From contig NZ_OX458329.1 of the NCBI RefSeq assembly GCF_949769255.1, positions 1,736,001 through 1,800,000 of the forward strand: a DNA stretch of 64,000 bases, written 5' to 3'. A program made the translations under genes and the position numbers. The notes under the pieces are model-generated. The model was not told where the DNA came from, did no database searches, and was given only the letters and a program-made list of their open reading frames with translations. This DNA comes from Mobiluncus massiliensis (GTDB taxonomy: Bacteria; Actinomycetota; Actinomycetes; Actinomycetales; Actinomycetaceae). Shown here in pieces: positions 37,531 to 48,600 of this stretch (its first letter is position 1; each line of letters opens with the position of its first letter).

Positions 37531-37692
37531 TAGTTCTGCTGGTGGTAGGCCGTTTTCAGTGTCACCCCATCACAACTGTGAAAGCTATTTGAATAAACCC
37601 CCTCAACTGGCAGGTAATCAACACCACCAAAACCCAACCACCTGCCGGTTGAAACTGGGCGATTCTGGATTCCAGAATCGCCCAGTTTTTTC
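37531..37692 (+). ncRNA. Candidate small structured RNA
   Basis: Downstream of the candidate promoter lies a 12-pair hairpin (37604-37615 with 37640-37651, one G-U pair) enclosing a C/A-rich loop. A terminator hairpin follows directly. The transcript would be ~160 nt. No convincing coding frame with a ribosome site was seen. The loop CACCACC-type C/A repeats could pair with G-rich Shine-Dalgarno sequences, which is speculation. The alternative is that this is simply a spacer carrying the ramB terminator. Confidence 0.35.
37653..37692. terminator. Near-perfect palindromic terminator between msiK and ramB
   Basis: Seventeen-base arms at 37653-37669 and 37671-37687 around a single base, followed by a T-run on the plus strand. 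It could end the candidate small RNA, and in the other direction lies 71 bases past the ramB stop. Confidence 0.85.
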
Positions 37693-37763
37693 TGAACCTA
37701 CAGTTGCCCCGGCCAGCTACGCCCCACCCAGAGCCCCGGATTCACCAGCGGCCCCGTTTGCCC

Positions 37764-39266
37764 TCAGTCAGCGGCGTGTTTATCCAGAAATTCGTAAACC
37801 TCACGATCGTCCACGCCGGGGAAAGTTCCCGGCGGGGTCGCCGCCAGCAAATGCGAGTGAACCTTAACGGAAGGCCAGGCGTAACGCGCCCATTTGGCCT
37901 GTAAATCCGCGGAAGGCTCCCGGCAGCAAGTCGTGGCGGGACAGCTGGAATGGAAACGCCGCGAGGTGTCCCGACCGCGAAAGAATTGGGCGTGTTCAAA
38001 GGGAGTGCCCACCGAAATCGAAAAGTCCCCTGCTCGGTAGTGTTCCAGCTTGGATACCGACCAATAGGTGCCAGTAGGGGTGTCCGTGTATTGATAATAC
38101 GGAGCTGCCGGGTCGATTTGTGCAAACAGCTGGCGAGCTCCGAATTTGCGGCAAGCCAGCTGCCCTTCAATCGAACCGTCATTATGCGTGGGAAACACTA
38201 CGCCATCGTTGGCATAGGCCTTATAGATAGTGCCGTCCGTGCCAACTCGCAAGAAGTGCGCCGTAATACCCAAGTGTCGGGTCGCCAGGTTCGTGAACCG
38301 GTGGGCGGCAGTCTCATAGGTAACGGCAACCCGGTCCGACAGATCCAAGATGGACAAATCCCGGCGCCGCTTGTCCTCCGCCAGCTGGGCGACAGTGGCG
38401 GTTTCCGGCATCAGCACAGCCGAAGCGAAATAGTTAGCCTCGACCCGTTGGCGCAAGAACTCGTGGTAGGACGTGGGTTTGGGATGATTTAACGCCTGGT
38501 CACCCAGGGCACGAAGAATCAGGTTGCGTTGGTCGCGATCGCGGGCTTCCAGAGAATTCAGATAGATTCGCTGGTGTTTCAAGTCGGTGATGGAACGTGC
38601 CCCGCGCGGCAAGTCGGGCAGCTTGACTATGGAAAATCCCAGGTAGTTAGCAATTTCTTCGACTCCGGATTGCAGCAGCGGCCCGCCGGTGAAACCGGTC
38701 GCCTCGGTGATTTCCGTGGCGAGTTGCTCAATGTCAGCCAGGTAGTTGTCTTTGTGGTGCATCTCGATATGCAGCTGTTGATTGGCTTTGCGAGCCGCCT
38801 CGGGGGAATCCAGACTGATTTCCGTGATTTGCCGCAGTTTCCGGTGCGTTACGACCAGCGCTTTCAACGCGTCGTGAGGCAGCCGCGGACCAATATGCAC
38901 CTGGGGAATGCCCATTTTGACCGCCTCCGCACTGGTCTGGCACTCGTTCAGTTCCAGTTCCAGCGCAGCTCTCTCGTTGGGGGGACTGGGCTGCATCAAC
39001 GTTTCGACGCTGACCCCCAGCGCCGCCGCGATGGCGGTTAACAGGCTCAGCCTCGGTTCGCGTTTGCCGTTCTCTATTTGGCTCAAAAGGGAGGTGGCGC
39101 GGTTGACCCGTTCCCCCAAGACGGTCAGGGTCATGCCTTGGCTGGTGCGAGCGTAACGAATCCGGGCTCCCAAGGTCGCTAAATCGATATCGTGGTGGCG
39201 TTTACCCGCTTCTGCCGGGGGCAAGGGGGCAGGGATTTCACCGCGGACGGGCTTTTTAGTGGTCAT
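37764..39266 (-). CDS. ramB: RamB-like XRE/ImmA-IrrE/DUF2083 transcriptional regulator
   Basis: The 500-residue protein has an N-terminal helix-turn-helix (GARIRYARTSQGMTLTVLGERVNRATSLLSQIENGKREP). A central ImmA/IrrE-like region follows without a clear HExxH, and then a DUF2083 domain with a Cys cluster (CPATTCCREPSA) that may bind a cofactor. This layout is that of RamB, which in Corynebacterium controls acetate and glyoxylate-shunt genes. It is transcribed divergently from aceA across a 274-base region containing several inverted repeats, which supports the call. The sensed ligand is probably an acyl-CoA or a related metabolite. Confidence 0.85.
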   Translation of the reverse strand: MTTKKPVRGEIPAPLPPAEAGKRHHDIDLATLGARIRYARTSQGMTLTVLGERVNRATSLLSQIENGKREPRLSLLTAIAAALGVSVETLMQPSPPNERAALELELNECQTSAEAVKMGIPQVHIGPRLPHDALKALVVTHRKLRQITEISLDSPEAARKANQQLHIEMHHKDNYLADIEQLATEITEATGFTGGPLLQSGVEEIANYLGFSIVKLPDLPRGARSITDLKHQRIYLNSLEARDRDQRNLILRALGDQALNHPKPTSYHEFLRQRVEANYFASAVLMPETATVAQLAEDKRRRDLSILDLSDRVAVTYETAAHRFTNLATRHLGITAHFLRVGTDGTIYKAYANDGVVFPTHNDGSIEGQLACRKFGARQLFAQIDPAAPYYQYTDTPTGTYWSVSKLEHYRAGDFSISVGTPFEHAQFFRGRDTSRRFHSSCPATTCCREPSADLQAKWARYAWPSVKVHSHLLAATPPGTFPGVDDREVYEFLDKHAAD

Positions 39267-39304
39267 CGGCGCACCTCTAAATTCTTCCCCGCGAAGGGGA
39301 CGCT

Positions 39305-39347
39305 CTTTCTCACTTATGTGAAAGTTTAGGATTTTTTCACATCCTAA
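39305..39347. promoter_or_regulatory. Overlapping inverted repeats in the ramB-aceA region
   Basis: Three symmetries overlap: CTTTCTCAC-TTAT-GTGAAAG (39305-39324), TGTGAAA-N11-TTTCACA (39317-39341) and TTAGGAT-N8-ATCCTAA (39326-39347). They lie 40-80 bases before the ramB start and ~200 before aceA, a fitting place for an operator of RamB or another regulator. They do not match the corynebacterial RamB consensus well. Confidence 0.5.
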
Positions 39348-39540
39348 TTTTACGCATCAGGGATCAAGTAAAGCATTTTTTTATCTTATCGTAAACATTT
39401 GTATTTTTTTACACTATTTTGCCTTGAAAACGCCGACAACCCAGCGCCACAATAAAACTAATAAAAGTTTTCACTCAATGGCGAGCCTACAACCCCCGTA
39501 AGTTCACACCCTGAGTGCCCGACAAGTTAGGAACCGCAAA

Positions 39541-40830
39541 ATGACCGAAACTGCTGAACAGCGCATCGCCCGCGTAGGCGCCGAAATCGACAAAGACTGG
39601 AAGACCAACCCTCGCTGGAAAGGGGTCGTGCGCGATTACACCGGTGAACAGGTCGCTCGCCTCCAGGGCTCCCTCACTCAGGAACACACTATGGCCCGGC
39701 TGGGCGCTGAGAAACTCTGGAAGGCACTGCACGAGAACGACTACGTGCACGCTTTGGGTGCCATCACCGGTAACCAGGCCGTGGAAATGGCCAAGGCCGG
39801 TTTGAAAGCTATCTACCTGTCCGGCTGGCAGGTCGCGGGCGACGGCAACTCCGCCTCTGAAACCTACCCCGACCAGTCCCTTTACCCCTACGATTCGGTG
39901 CCGAAGATGGTCAAGCGAATCAACAACGCCCTGGTGCGCGCCGATCAGGTGGACTACTCCGAAGGCAAGTCCGATGTGGACTACTTCCTGCCAATCGTGG
40001 CTGACGCGGAAGCCGGTTTCGGCGGCCCGCTGAATGCTTACGAACTGGCCAAGCACCTCATCGAGGCCGGCGCCTCCGGGATGCACTACGAGGATCAGCT
40101 GTCCTCGGCAAAGAAGTGCGGTCACTTGGGCGGCAAGGTGTTGATTCCGACCCAGCAGCACATCCAAAACTTGAAGGCGGCCCGTTTGGCGGCTGACGTG
40201 GAAGGCGTGCCGACCTTGCTGGTGGCTCGTACCGACTCCTTGGGCGCGAACCTCATCACCTCCGATGTGGACGAAACCGACAAGCCGTTCCTGACCGGCG
40301 AGCGCTCCCCCGAAGGCCACTACTACACCACCCCGGGTGCTGAGGTCGTTATCGCTCGTTTGCTGGCTTTCGCTCCCTACGCGGACTTGCTGTGGGTCGA
40401 AACCAACACCCCGGATCCCGAGTTGGCTCGCAAGGTCGCCGAAGCGGTCAAGGGCAAGTACCCGGACAAGATGCTGGCCTACAACTGCTCGCCGTCCTTC
40501 AACTGGAAAGCCAATCTGTCCGACGATCAAATCGCTTCCTTCCAGAAGGACTTGGGCGCGATGGGTTACGCCTTCCAGTTCATCACTCTGGCGGGCTTCC
40601 ACCAGATCAACTACGGCATGTTCGACCTGGCCTACGGCTACGCTCGCGAGGGCATGAGCGCCTACGTGAAGCTGCAACAGGCCGAGTTCGCCTCCGAATC
40701 TCGCGGCTACACCGCCACCAAGCACCAGCGTGAGGTTGGTGCGGGCTACTTCGACTTGGTGTCCACCACCGTGAACCCCGAATCCTCCACCTTGGCGCTG
40801 AAGGGTTCTACCGAAGAAGCCCAGTTCTAA
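39541..40830 (+). CDS. aceA: Isocitrate lyase
   Basis: AceA splits isocitrate to glyoxylate and succinate, the first step of the glyoxylate shunt. The 429-residue protein has the catalytic loop KKCGHLGGK with Cys193, the metal-region [14 protein letters not shown], the CSPSFNW segment and [11 protein letters not shown]. The start has AGGAA eight bases upstream. aceB follows after 102 bases on the same strand. G/C-rich, strongly biased codon use suggests high expression. Confidence 0.97.
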   Translation: MTETAEQRIARVGAEIDKDWKTNPRWKGVVRDYTGEQVARLQGSLTQEHTMARLGAEKLWKALHENDYVHALGAITGNQAVEMAKAGLKAIYLSGWQVAGDGNSASETYPDQSLYPYDSVPKMVKRINNALVRADQVDYSEGKSDVDYFLPIVADAEAGFGGPLNAYELAKHLIEAGASGMHYEDQLSSAKKCGHLGGKVLIPTQQHIQNLKAARLAADVEGVPTLLVARTDSLGANLITSDVDETDKPFLTGERSPEGHYYTTPGAEVVIARLLAFAPYADLLWVETNTPDPELARKVAEAVKGKYPDKMLAYNCSPSFNWKANLSDDQIASFQKDLGAMGYAFQFITLAGFHQINYGMFDLAYGYAREGMSAYVKLQQAEFASESRGYTATKHQREVGAGYFDLVSTTVNPESSTLALKGSTEEAQF

Positions 40831-40855
40831 TATCGTTGCGAATTCAACCCCCAAA

Positions 40856-40897
40856 CCGGGCGGCGTCCTCGATTACGAGACCGTCGACGCCGCCCGG
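40856..40897 (+). promoter_or_regulatory. GC-rich hairpin between aceA and aceB
   Basis: CCGGGCGGCGTC (40856-40867) pairs with GACGCCGCCCGG (40886-40897). With no T-run it is a partial terminator or an mRNA-protecting element that would lower aceB relative to aceA. Confidence 0.6.
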
Positions 40898-40932
40898 TCA
40901 CCCATCTATTGAGACATAGAAAAGAGACACAC

Positions 40933-42564
40933 ATGGAACTCCGTCCTGTGAAAGTGGTTCATCCGGTTGTCGACGGCACAGAAATTGTAGCTGAGCGCGA
41001 GGACGAAATCCTCACCCCGGAAGCCTTGACTTTCCTCAAAAAATTGCACGTGAATTTTTCCGGGCGCCGCGCCGAGTTGCTGCGTGACCGCCACGACCGC
41101 CGTCAGCAGCTGGTCAATGGGCGGCTGCCGCGCTTCTTGGTAGAGACCAAGGGCGTGCGCGAGGACGACTCGTGGAAAGTCGCCCCACTGGGTCCCGGCC
41201 TGGAGGATCGCCGGGTCGAGATGACCGGCCCGACCGACCGCAAGATGACTATTAACGCCCTAAATTCCGGGGCTGCCGCGTGGATGGCGGACTTCGAGGA
41301 TGCTAACACGCCCCACTGGGAAAACGTCATTGGCGGCCAGGTCAACCTGCGTGACGCGATTGCGGGCACCATCACTTTTGATTCTCCGCAAGGCAAGCAC
41401 TACGAACTAAAGGAACGCGACATCACCAAACTGCCGACCCTACTGGTGCGTCCGCGCGGCTGGCACTTGGTAGAAAAGCACATTATGGCTGGTAGAGAGC
41501 CGATGGTGGGCGCCTTGGTGGACTTCGGTCTGTACTTTTTCCACAACGCCAAGACGTTGATTGAAAAGGGCCGCGGGCCGTACTTTTATCTGCCAAAGAT
41601 GGAGTCTCACCGGGAGGCGCGTCTGTGGGCTGACGTGTTTGCTTACGCCGAAGAGTACGTGGGGATTCCTCACGGCACGATTCGCGCCACCTGCTTGATT
41701 GAGACCATCATGGCCGCTTTCGAGATGGAAGAAATCCTCTATGAGCTACGCGATTACAGTGCCGGGCTGAATGCCGGACGTTGGGACTACATTTTCTCAA
41801 TCATTAAGAAGTTCCGCGATTCCGGCTCCAAGTACATCCTGCCGGATCGTGCTTTGGTCGGCATGACTGCCCCGATGATGCGCGCCTACACCGAGTTGTT
41901 GGTGAAAACGTGTCACAAGCGCGGGGCGTCGGCTATCGGGGGGATGTCCGCCTTTATCCCTTCCCGTGACGCGAGCGAAAACGCTGAGATTGAGCGGAAA
42001 GTCCGGGCGGATAAGTCCCGCGAGGCCGCCGATGGTTTTGATGGTTCGTGGTGCGCTCACCCCGGCATGGTGCCCTACATCCGCGACGAGTTCGACAAGG
42101 TTTTGGGCACGAACCCGAACCAAATCTCGAAGCAGCGTCCCGAGGTGAATGTCACGGCAGAGGACCTGTTGAACGTGTCCGCTACCGAAGGCGCGGTGAG
42201 CGAGGCGGGTGTGCGCACCAACATTTCGGTTTCCTTGCGCTACCTGGAATCTTGGCTGGGCGGCAACGGTGCGGTCGGCATTTTCGGCCTGATGGAAGAC
42301 GCCGCGACCGCCGAGATTTCCCGCGCCCAGATTTGGCAGTGGATTCACAACCGTGTCAAGCTCGACGACGGCCGCGAGGTTACTCGCGAACTGTGCCAGT
42401 CCTTCATGGATGAGGAATCCGCGAAGTTCCAGGCTGAAATCGGGGATGACCCGCAGCGTCAAGCCAACCTGACCCGCGCGGTCCAGATTTTCGGCGACAT
42501 CTCGCTGCAGGATGAGTTCCCGACCTTCCTGACCGTTCCGGTTTACGCCAACTACGTGGCCTAG
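40933..42564 (+). CDS. aceB: Malate synthase (type A)
   Basis: AceB condenses glyoxylate with acetyl-CoA to malate. From ATG 40933 the protein has 543 residues, the size of the A isoform. Key blocks are NALNSGAAAWMADFEDANTP, LLVRPRGWHLVEKH, PYFYLPKMESHREARLW, GTIRATCLIETIMAAFEMEEIL and the C-terminal acid region. An in-frame TTG at 40909 is unlikely. The Shine-Dalgarno sequence (GAAAAGAGA) is weak, so it may depend on co-transcription with aceA. Confidence 0.96.
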   Translation: MELRPVKVVHPVVDGTEIVAEREDEILTPEALTFLKKLHVNFSGRRAELLRDRHDRRQQLVNGRLPRFLVETKGVREDDSWKVAPLGPGLEDRRVEMTGPTDRKMTINALNSGAAAWMADFEDANTPHWENVIGGQVNLRDAIAGTITFDSPQGKHYELKERDITKLPTLLVRPRGWHLVEKHIMAGREPMVGALVDFGLYFFHNAKTLIEKGRGPYFYLPKMESHREARLWADVFAYAEEYVGIPHGTIRATCLIETIMAAFEMEEILYELRDYSAGLNAGRWDYIFSIIKKFRDSGSKYILPDRALVGMTAPMMRAYTELLVKTCHKRGASAIGGMSAFIPSRDASENAEIERKVRADKSREAADGFDGSWCAHPGMVPYIRDEFDKVLGTNPNQISKQRPEVNVTAEDLLNVSATEGAVSEAGVRTNISVSLRYLESWLGGNGAVGIFGLMEDAATAEISRAQIWQWIHNRVKLDDGREVTRELCQSFMDEESAKFQAEIGDDPQRQANLTRAVQIFGDISLQDEFPTFLTVPVYANYVA

Positions 42565-42588
42565 CGCCGCGGACGACGCAAATACCAC

Positions 42589-42630
42589 AAAGAGCCGGTT
42601 TTGTACTGTTTGGTACAGAACCGGCTCTTT
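42589..42630. terminator. Bidirectional terminator after aceB
   Basis: AAAGAGCCGGTT (42589-42600) pairs with AACCGGCTCTTT (42619-42630), with an inner GTAC/GTAC pairing. It serves both aceB and the convergent giant gene. Confidence 0.85.
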
Positions 42631-42653
42631 GCTATTTCGCTCTAAACCCTGGA

Positions 42654-45600
42654 TTAGCGCAGGGCACTATAGATTTCGCCACGCACTTTCTCAGTGACCG
42701 CGGCTTTCCCTCCGACCACGTCAACCTTGCGCACGCTGGCCCGATTCCGGGTCAGGAATTGGGTAGTGGGTTTGGTTAGGGTGTCCGGCCTGGTCAGCAC
42801 CAGAGGCGAACCGGTCCGGGCGGTTAGGGAAGCCGCCAGGGTCGCATCGGGGAAGTCCTTGCCGGTCGCAACGGCAATTCGACCCGGATTCGGCGGGAAG
42901 TACGCCGAGGCGACCTTTTCCGCGGTTTCGTAACGGTCGACACCGACTTGCTTCTCATCGAGATGCACCGACCGCTCGGCGGCCGCTACTGCCGGCCCGC
43001 CCACTGCCACGACCTTTGCCGCCTTGGCGGAGTTCATCCAGCCTTGGCTGGTTCCATCCACCGTGCGGCGCGGAGTGAGCAACACTACGCCGACATTCTT
43101 GATGGCCGCCGACGAAGCACTCAAAGCGTCCGGGTAGTCAACGCCGGTCGCCAGGTACACGTCGGATTTATCCTGGCCACGTGCCACCAACAGGTGATCA
43201 GCGACGGCTCCCGCGGTACGGTAGCGATCCTGGCCACCCAGGCGCTGTACCTGGAATCCGGCATTTTGCAGCTGAGATGCCGCCCCGGCGCTGATGGCAC
43301 CGGGATTACCGACCAAGATAACTTTCGTAAATCCGTGGGTCCGCAAAGCATCCACAACCCGATGCGGGACTTGTTTAGTCGGAGTCATCAGGATAGGCGC
43401 GTTGTAGTTAGCTGCCAAAGGACCGGCGACCAAAGCGTCAGGATAGTCATCGTCACGCACCAATACCGCCGTATCTGACCACGGCAAGCTCACCTTGCCC
43501 GCGTAATCGGCGTAAGCCACCACCAGGTTGTTTGCCTCGGTCGGGGTCGAGGACTTGGCGCTAAAGAAGTCCAGCACTGCCAGTGACGTGTCGATTCGGT
43601 CATTCCCTCCGTGACGGACCACCAAGGTGTCGAGGTCGCGCATCGGATACGTGATGCCGGTAGACGGGCTGATGGGTGCCACACCGGGACGCGGTTCCGG
43701 AGTCGTAGTGGGAATGGGTGTGGGGTTAGTCGGCTCGGACACAGGCTTTTCCTTCACCGTAAAGGTCACGTTACGGTAGAACGGGATGGCCACGCCCGGC
43801 AGGGTGACGCGAATCACGGCCGTATAGGTGCCGGGACGCGCCGTGTCCTTCAGCGTTACGATACCCGAGTTCGGGTCGAAGGTGAATAGGTCCTCGTTGC
43901 CGGGTGCTATGGTACCGGACAGTTCCGCCTTGCCGCTTCCGGTATAGACCGGTGAAGAGGAGGCGCTGGTGCCTTCCGTCACCTCCGGGACGGTGATGTC
44001 CGTGGTGACAGGGGCGGCGTGCAGGGGGATGTTGACCGTCTTGGTGACCTTGTAGAGGCATGAGGTCGGTCCCGGTTCACCAGGGTTCGGGTTGGTGGTT
44101 ATCCCGCAATGGGTCTTATCCCACACCGTGATGGTGACCGGGATGTTTCCGTTCTGGGCTTGATTGAGGTCGTCTGGGGTGGGCTTCCACTTGAGTTTCA
44201 CCTGGTTGCCAGTAGTAACCAGGCTCATATCCCCGACCTTCGCCGGTTTATTATCTGGAGCCCAGAGCTGGAACCAATAATTCCCCGAGCCGCCCTGGGC
44301 CAGGACCGGCTTGGAAATTTGGAGATAATCCAGCCCCACGACCGCCGGGTTCATCGGTTCCACACTCAACGCCAGGTCATAGGACGGGATGTGAATGGTG
44401 TGGGAAATAATCTGGGTCTGACCGTTGGGTAGGGTGAGCTGGTAGGACAACTGATGATCCCCGGCAGCCGAGGGTTTCGGAGTGCCTGAAATCTTCACCG
44501 AGCAGCTGCGCGGGTCGCTGTTATCGCAGTTCAACCCCGTGACCTTGAGGCCGTCGATACTCTCATCGGTAAAGCTGGTGCCGGTAGAGGTGAACTTGCA
44601 ATCGTTGCCGATACACTCGGTTCCATTGGGGTTCAGTTTCGTAACCAGGGGTTTGGTGGGGTTGTTTACCAGGTCGGCTGGAATTTTCACTTCAATCAAC
44701 GGTTTCGGTGTAGCGCTGTCAGCCAGTTTTTCACCAATCTTGGCATCAGTAGTGCCACCGTTTCCACTGTCGATATCTACACGGCGCTGGTCGGTGACTT
44801 TCACGCTGACCACAGCGGGTTTCGGGGCGTTGACCCCGTTCAGACCTACGTACCACACACAGAATGTGAGGGTTTTCCCTGCCGCTTCAACCGGAACTGT
44901 TGACACGTTAGCCAGGGAAATCTCCCCCTCTGTATTCACTTTCAACCAGCTGGGCATGGAACCCGTGACGGAACACTCACCCGGCGTGCCAAGTGCGCCG
45001 GTTGGCTTAATCGTAGAGAAGCCGTGCTTACCGGCGGCAGCCTTTTGTTCATTAGACCATTTGTCCTTGGCTGTGTTGCTGGTATCGACCTCCGGGTTTT
45101 GCGGATCCTCCTTTACCAGCTGGGCGGAACCGAGCGTACTCGCGCCCACGGTGGTTTTGAGGGTGAGGTCGTAGACCTTGGGGGGACGATGGTCAGCAAT
45201 GTTCACCGTGATAGCGGCCTTCTTGGTACGCGAGGTCGTGTCAGAGTCCGCGACCACGAAATTCCCTTCCGCATTGCCTCCAGGAATGGGAGTCCCGTGG
45301 ACGTTGCCTTCGGAGTCCAGCACCAGCCCGGTAGTGCCAATGGGGTAGCACACGATTGGTTTACCGCTGCTGGTCTGAGTGGTTACGCCAGCGGGGCAAG
45401 GTACGGGGGAAACCCGGTTTCCATCCTTGTCCTCGACGTAATAGGTGTATGGTTCTTCCCCTCCTGTAACTTCCAGCTTCATCTTGGGTAAAATCCCACC
45501 ATTGGCAGTGGTGTTTACCTCGATTTTTTGCGTGCCATCCGGGTTGGTTTTCACATCGACATTGCCGTTGTGGGGGTCATCTTTGAAAATCATGTCGGTT

Positions 45601-48600
45601 TCAATCAACAACGGCACAGTCTTTTCCACGCTCTGACCCGCGCCACCGGTCAAGGTAACTTTGACAGTGGCGTTGCCGTCATAAGTTTGGGTCGGAGCAC
45701 CGGAAATCGTGACCTTGCCTCCGGTACAGGTGACCGCAAGTCCCTTTACCGGCGGGATAAGTTCACACGCCGCAGTAGTATTATCAGGACCTGTGTAGGT
45801 GCCGACCTGTACCCCGGAACCGTTTCCAACCGCGGGGCATTTTTCACCTGCATCCAGGTCAACTTTAACATTGGAGCCGTAACAGATACCTCGCTTGCCC
45901 TTTTGCAACTGGTTGCCGTCTATGGTCAGGGTCAGTTTCTGTTCCACCGTAATGGAGAAAGTCTTTTTGATCAGCTGGCCGGAGCCGTCAATGACCAAAA
46001 CCTGAGCAGGATAGGTGACGGGTTCGGCATTCGGCGGGATAGACCCGGAGAGTTTCCCGTTAGAGAGCATAAACAGGCCCTGATGATTAGCTGGCACCGG
46101 ATTGTCCCAGGTATTAGCTGGAATAGTCCCACTCAAGCCGGGAATGGGGAAACACTTCGGGCGAGTATCCGAATTGGTAGTGCCTTGTGCGGCGCAATAC
46201 ACCGGTTCAATGCCCCTGTAATCGCCTCCGCCGAGGAACTTGGCTTTCGCGTCCGCTTGGGCAGCGTTCTGAATGTCAGCATCTTTTGTGGCCAGCGAAG
46301 TGCTGAGACTGCCGTCCCCGCCCTTGGCTTCGGCATAGTAAGCCGGATAGGGCGCACCTTGTACCCCGACCGTATTCAACGTCACCGTCTCATCATCGCT
46401 CTTAAACGGCGGGCCAGCCCATTCCAGCTCTTGCACCACCGGAATGTTCACGGTGGCACTGCGCACGATTCCGTGTCCGTCAGTAACTTTCAGTTTGACC
46501 GCCAGGGACGTGGTGCCCTCGGGGATAGCCCCAGTGTTCGTGGATTTCAGCGTCAAGGTTTTCGCCTTCTTGGTCTGGTCTCCATTTGGCATGGCCGCGG
46601 GGTTAGCGTTTGCGGTGCTGAGTTGCAGGCCGTGATCGGTTACAACTTTATTTTTATTAGAGCCCTCGCGGTTGTATGCCGTGACCTCCACAATCTCGTA
46701 GTGTGCATTGTTGTTGTCCAGGGCGTAGGTGCCGTTCCAGGCACTAGCGTTGTTGATTAGGGCCGTTCCTGCTTGTGCCGTTGACGTAATGGTTCCGCGG
46801 TAGTCAACCGTGCCGACCGGGGAAGTGTATTTCCCACTATCGGCACGAATCATGCCGGTAGGAGTGCTGGTAGTCAGCTGGAGCGGGGAGGCAAACACGC
46901 GCAGCGGTATCGACTTACTGGCAGTGAGGCCAGTCGGGTTACTGGGTGTCTTGATGTCGGCTGTAATCGTGAGGGTAAAGTCCGTTATCCCGCTGAAATC
47001 TTGGGTGGCGTAGCCCACAATGGTGCAATCCGTTGGGGTGTTACACGTGTAAGCTCCATCAGTGCCCTTGTTAGCTTCGGTGTTACCGGCCATAACTTTG
47101 AATTTTTCGGGCAGGCCAGCAATCTTTACCGACTTGAGCGGTGCCGCTGTGGGGTCGGTGGAAGGGGTGACCAGCCACGTCATCACCGGAATGCCCTTAA
47201 CGCCGCTGCCGTCCAATGTGACGTTGGTGAAGTCCAGGCCTTGCCAGGCGTAGCGTTCCCGGTCATAGGTGTTGAACTTCGGTTGACGGCTATCGTTGAC
47301 CTTAATGGTGAATTGTTCGGTCTTGGTTAGACCGTTGTGGTCCGTGACGGTAACCTTGCACTTCATCTGTCCGCCCTCAGTAAAAGCGTCTGCGGACACC
47401 TTAATTGTGGCGCCTTCCGCCTTCACATTGATATTGGTCGGATTGCAACCCGTTAGTTCGACTTTGTCAATCTGTCCAGACCCGCCGGTCACCCCAATAC
47501 TGATGTCTGCCGCTTGCCCGACCTCGACAGTGGCGCTATTCACTGTAATCTGAGGGGTGCGGGTATCGGTCACCTTAAAGGTTACCTTTGGTTTAATTTC
47601 GATTGGCTTACCACCAGCATCATCCTGAAGAACCACATCGTATGACCCAAGGTCAAAAGTGCCGTTGGTGCCCTGTGTACCGGGCTGTCCGGGTTTGAGG
47701 GTGCCCACGAGTTTCCCGTCCGGGGTCAAAGACAAGCCGGTATCACCCAACGGATAGTTCCCCTGCGAATCAGGCTGGGAATCTTGAATCGAGTACTTCC
47801 CGGTCGCCACTGTGTCCCCGTTGGCGTTCTTGATTTTCGGGACGGGCAATACCTGGTTGCTGTCGTTCTTAACCGTGCCGTTATCATCCAGATTTGGTGT
47901 GCTGGCATTTGATGGCACGCTAAAGCTGTTCGGTTTGGAAAATGCCGAAGCCACCGTGAGTGAGAATGTCTTGGTAATCGGATTGCTGCCCGGCGCACTG
48001 GAAGCTACCGTCACAGTAACAGTCTGGTTGCTAACGAGCTCCGTCGGTGTACCGGAAATCTCTCCAGTCCCGGGATTAATGGATAACCCCGCGGGCAAAC
48101 CAGATGCCGCATAGGTAAATGTGGCTTCCTGGCACGCTCCAGACGTGTCCAGTCCGTAGCAGCTGTCACCGCTACCCTTTGTCGGAGTAAAATCAACGAT
48201 TTTACTGCCCACATACAAGTTGCCGGTAGGCCCTGTTGGTCCGTTTGCGTCAAACTTGTCATTCACCGGGATTTTCACTTCGACCTGTTTTGGCCCTTGC
48301 TGAGAGGATTTATCCGTCAGGGTAAATGTGACCTTAGCCACACTTCCAGCCCCTGTTGTGGGCACGCCCGACAGGCACACATCGTTATTACTGACATTCA
48401 ACGTCATGCCAGTGGGCAAGTCGGTTATTCCACTAATGCTATAAGGCGTAGTTCCGCCCGAAACACCCAAGCAGTACGGACCATAGCTGCGACCCCCTAC
48501 GGTGGCGGTGGGCATGGTGGTCTTGGCAACCGACAATCCCTCGCCAATACGCAGGGTGCGGGTGAGAGTCCGCTGAACCCCGTCCTTATCCCTAACGGTA

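Noticed and set aside
39487..40854. Open minus-strand frame of 455 codons opposite aceA
   Set aside because: It is an antisense shadow of a strongly codon-biased gene; the isocitrate lyase call on the other strand is firm.
45528..46760. Long plus-strand frames inside the giant gene
   Set aside because: The minus-strand frame is continuous for 12 kb with a signal peptide and domain repeats; plus-strand frames have no domains or ribosome sites.
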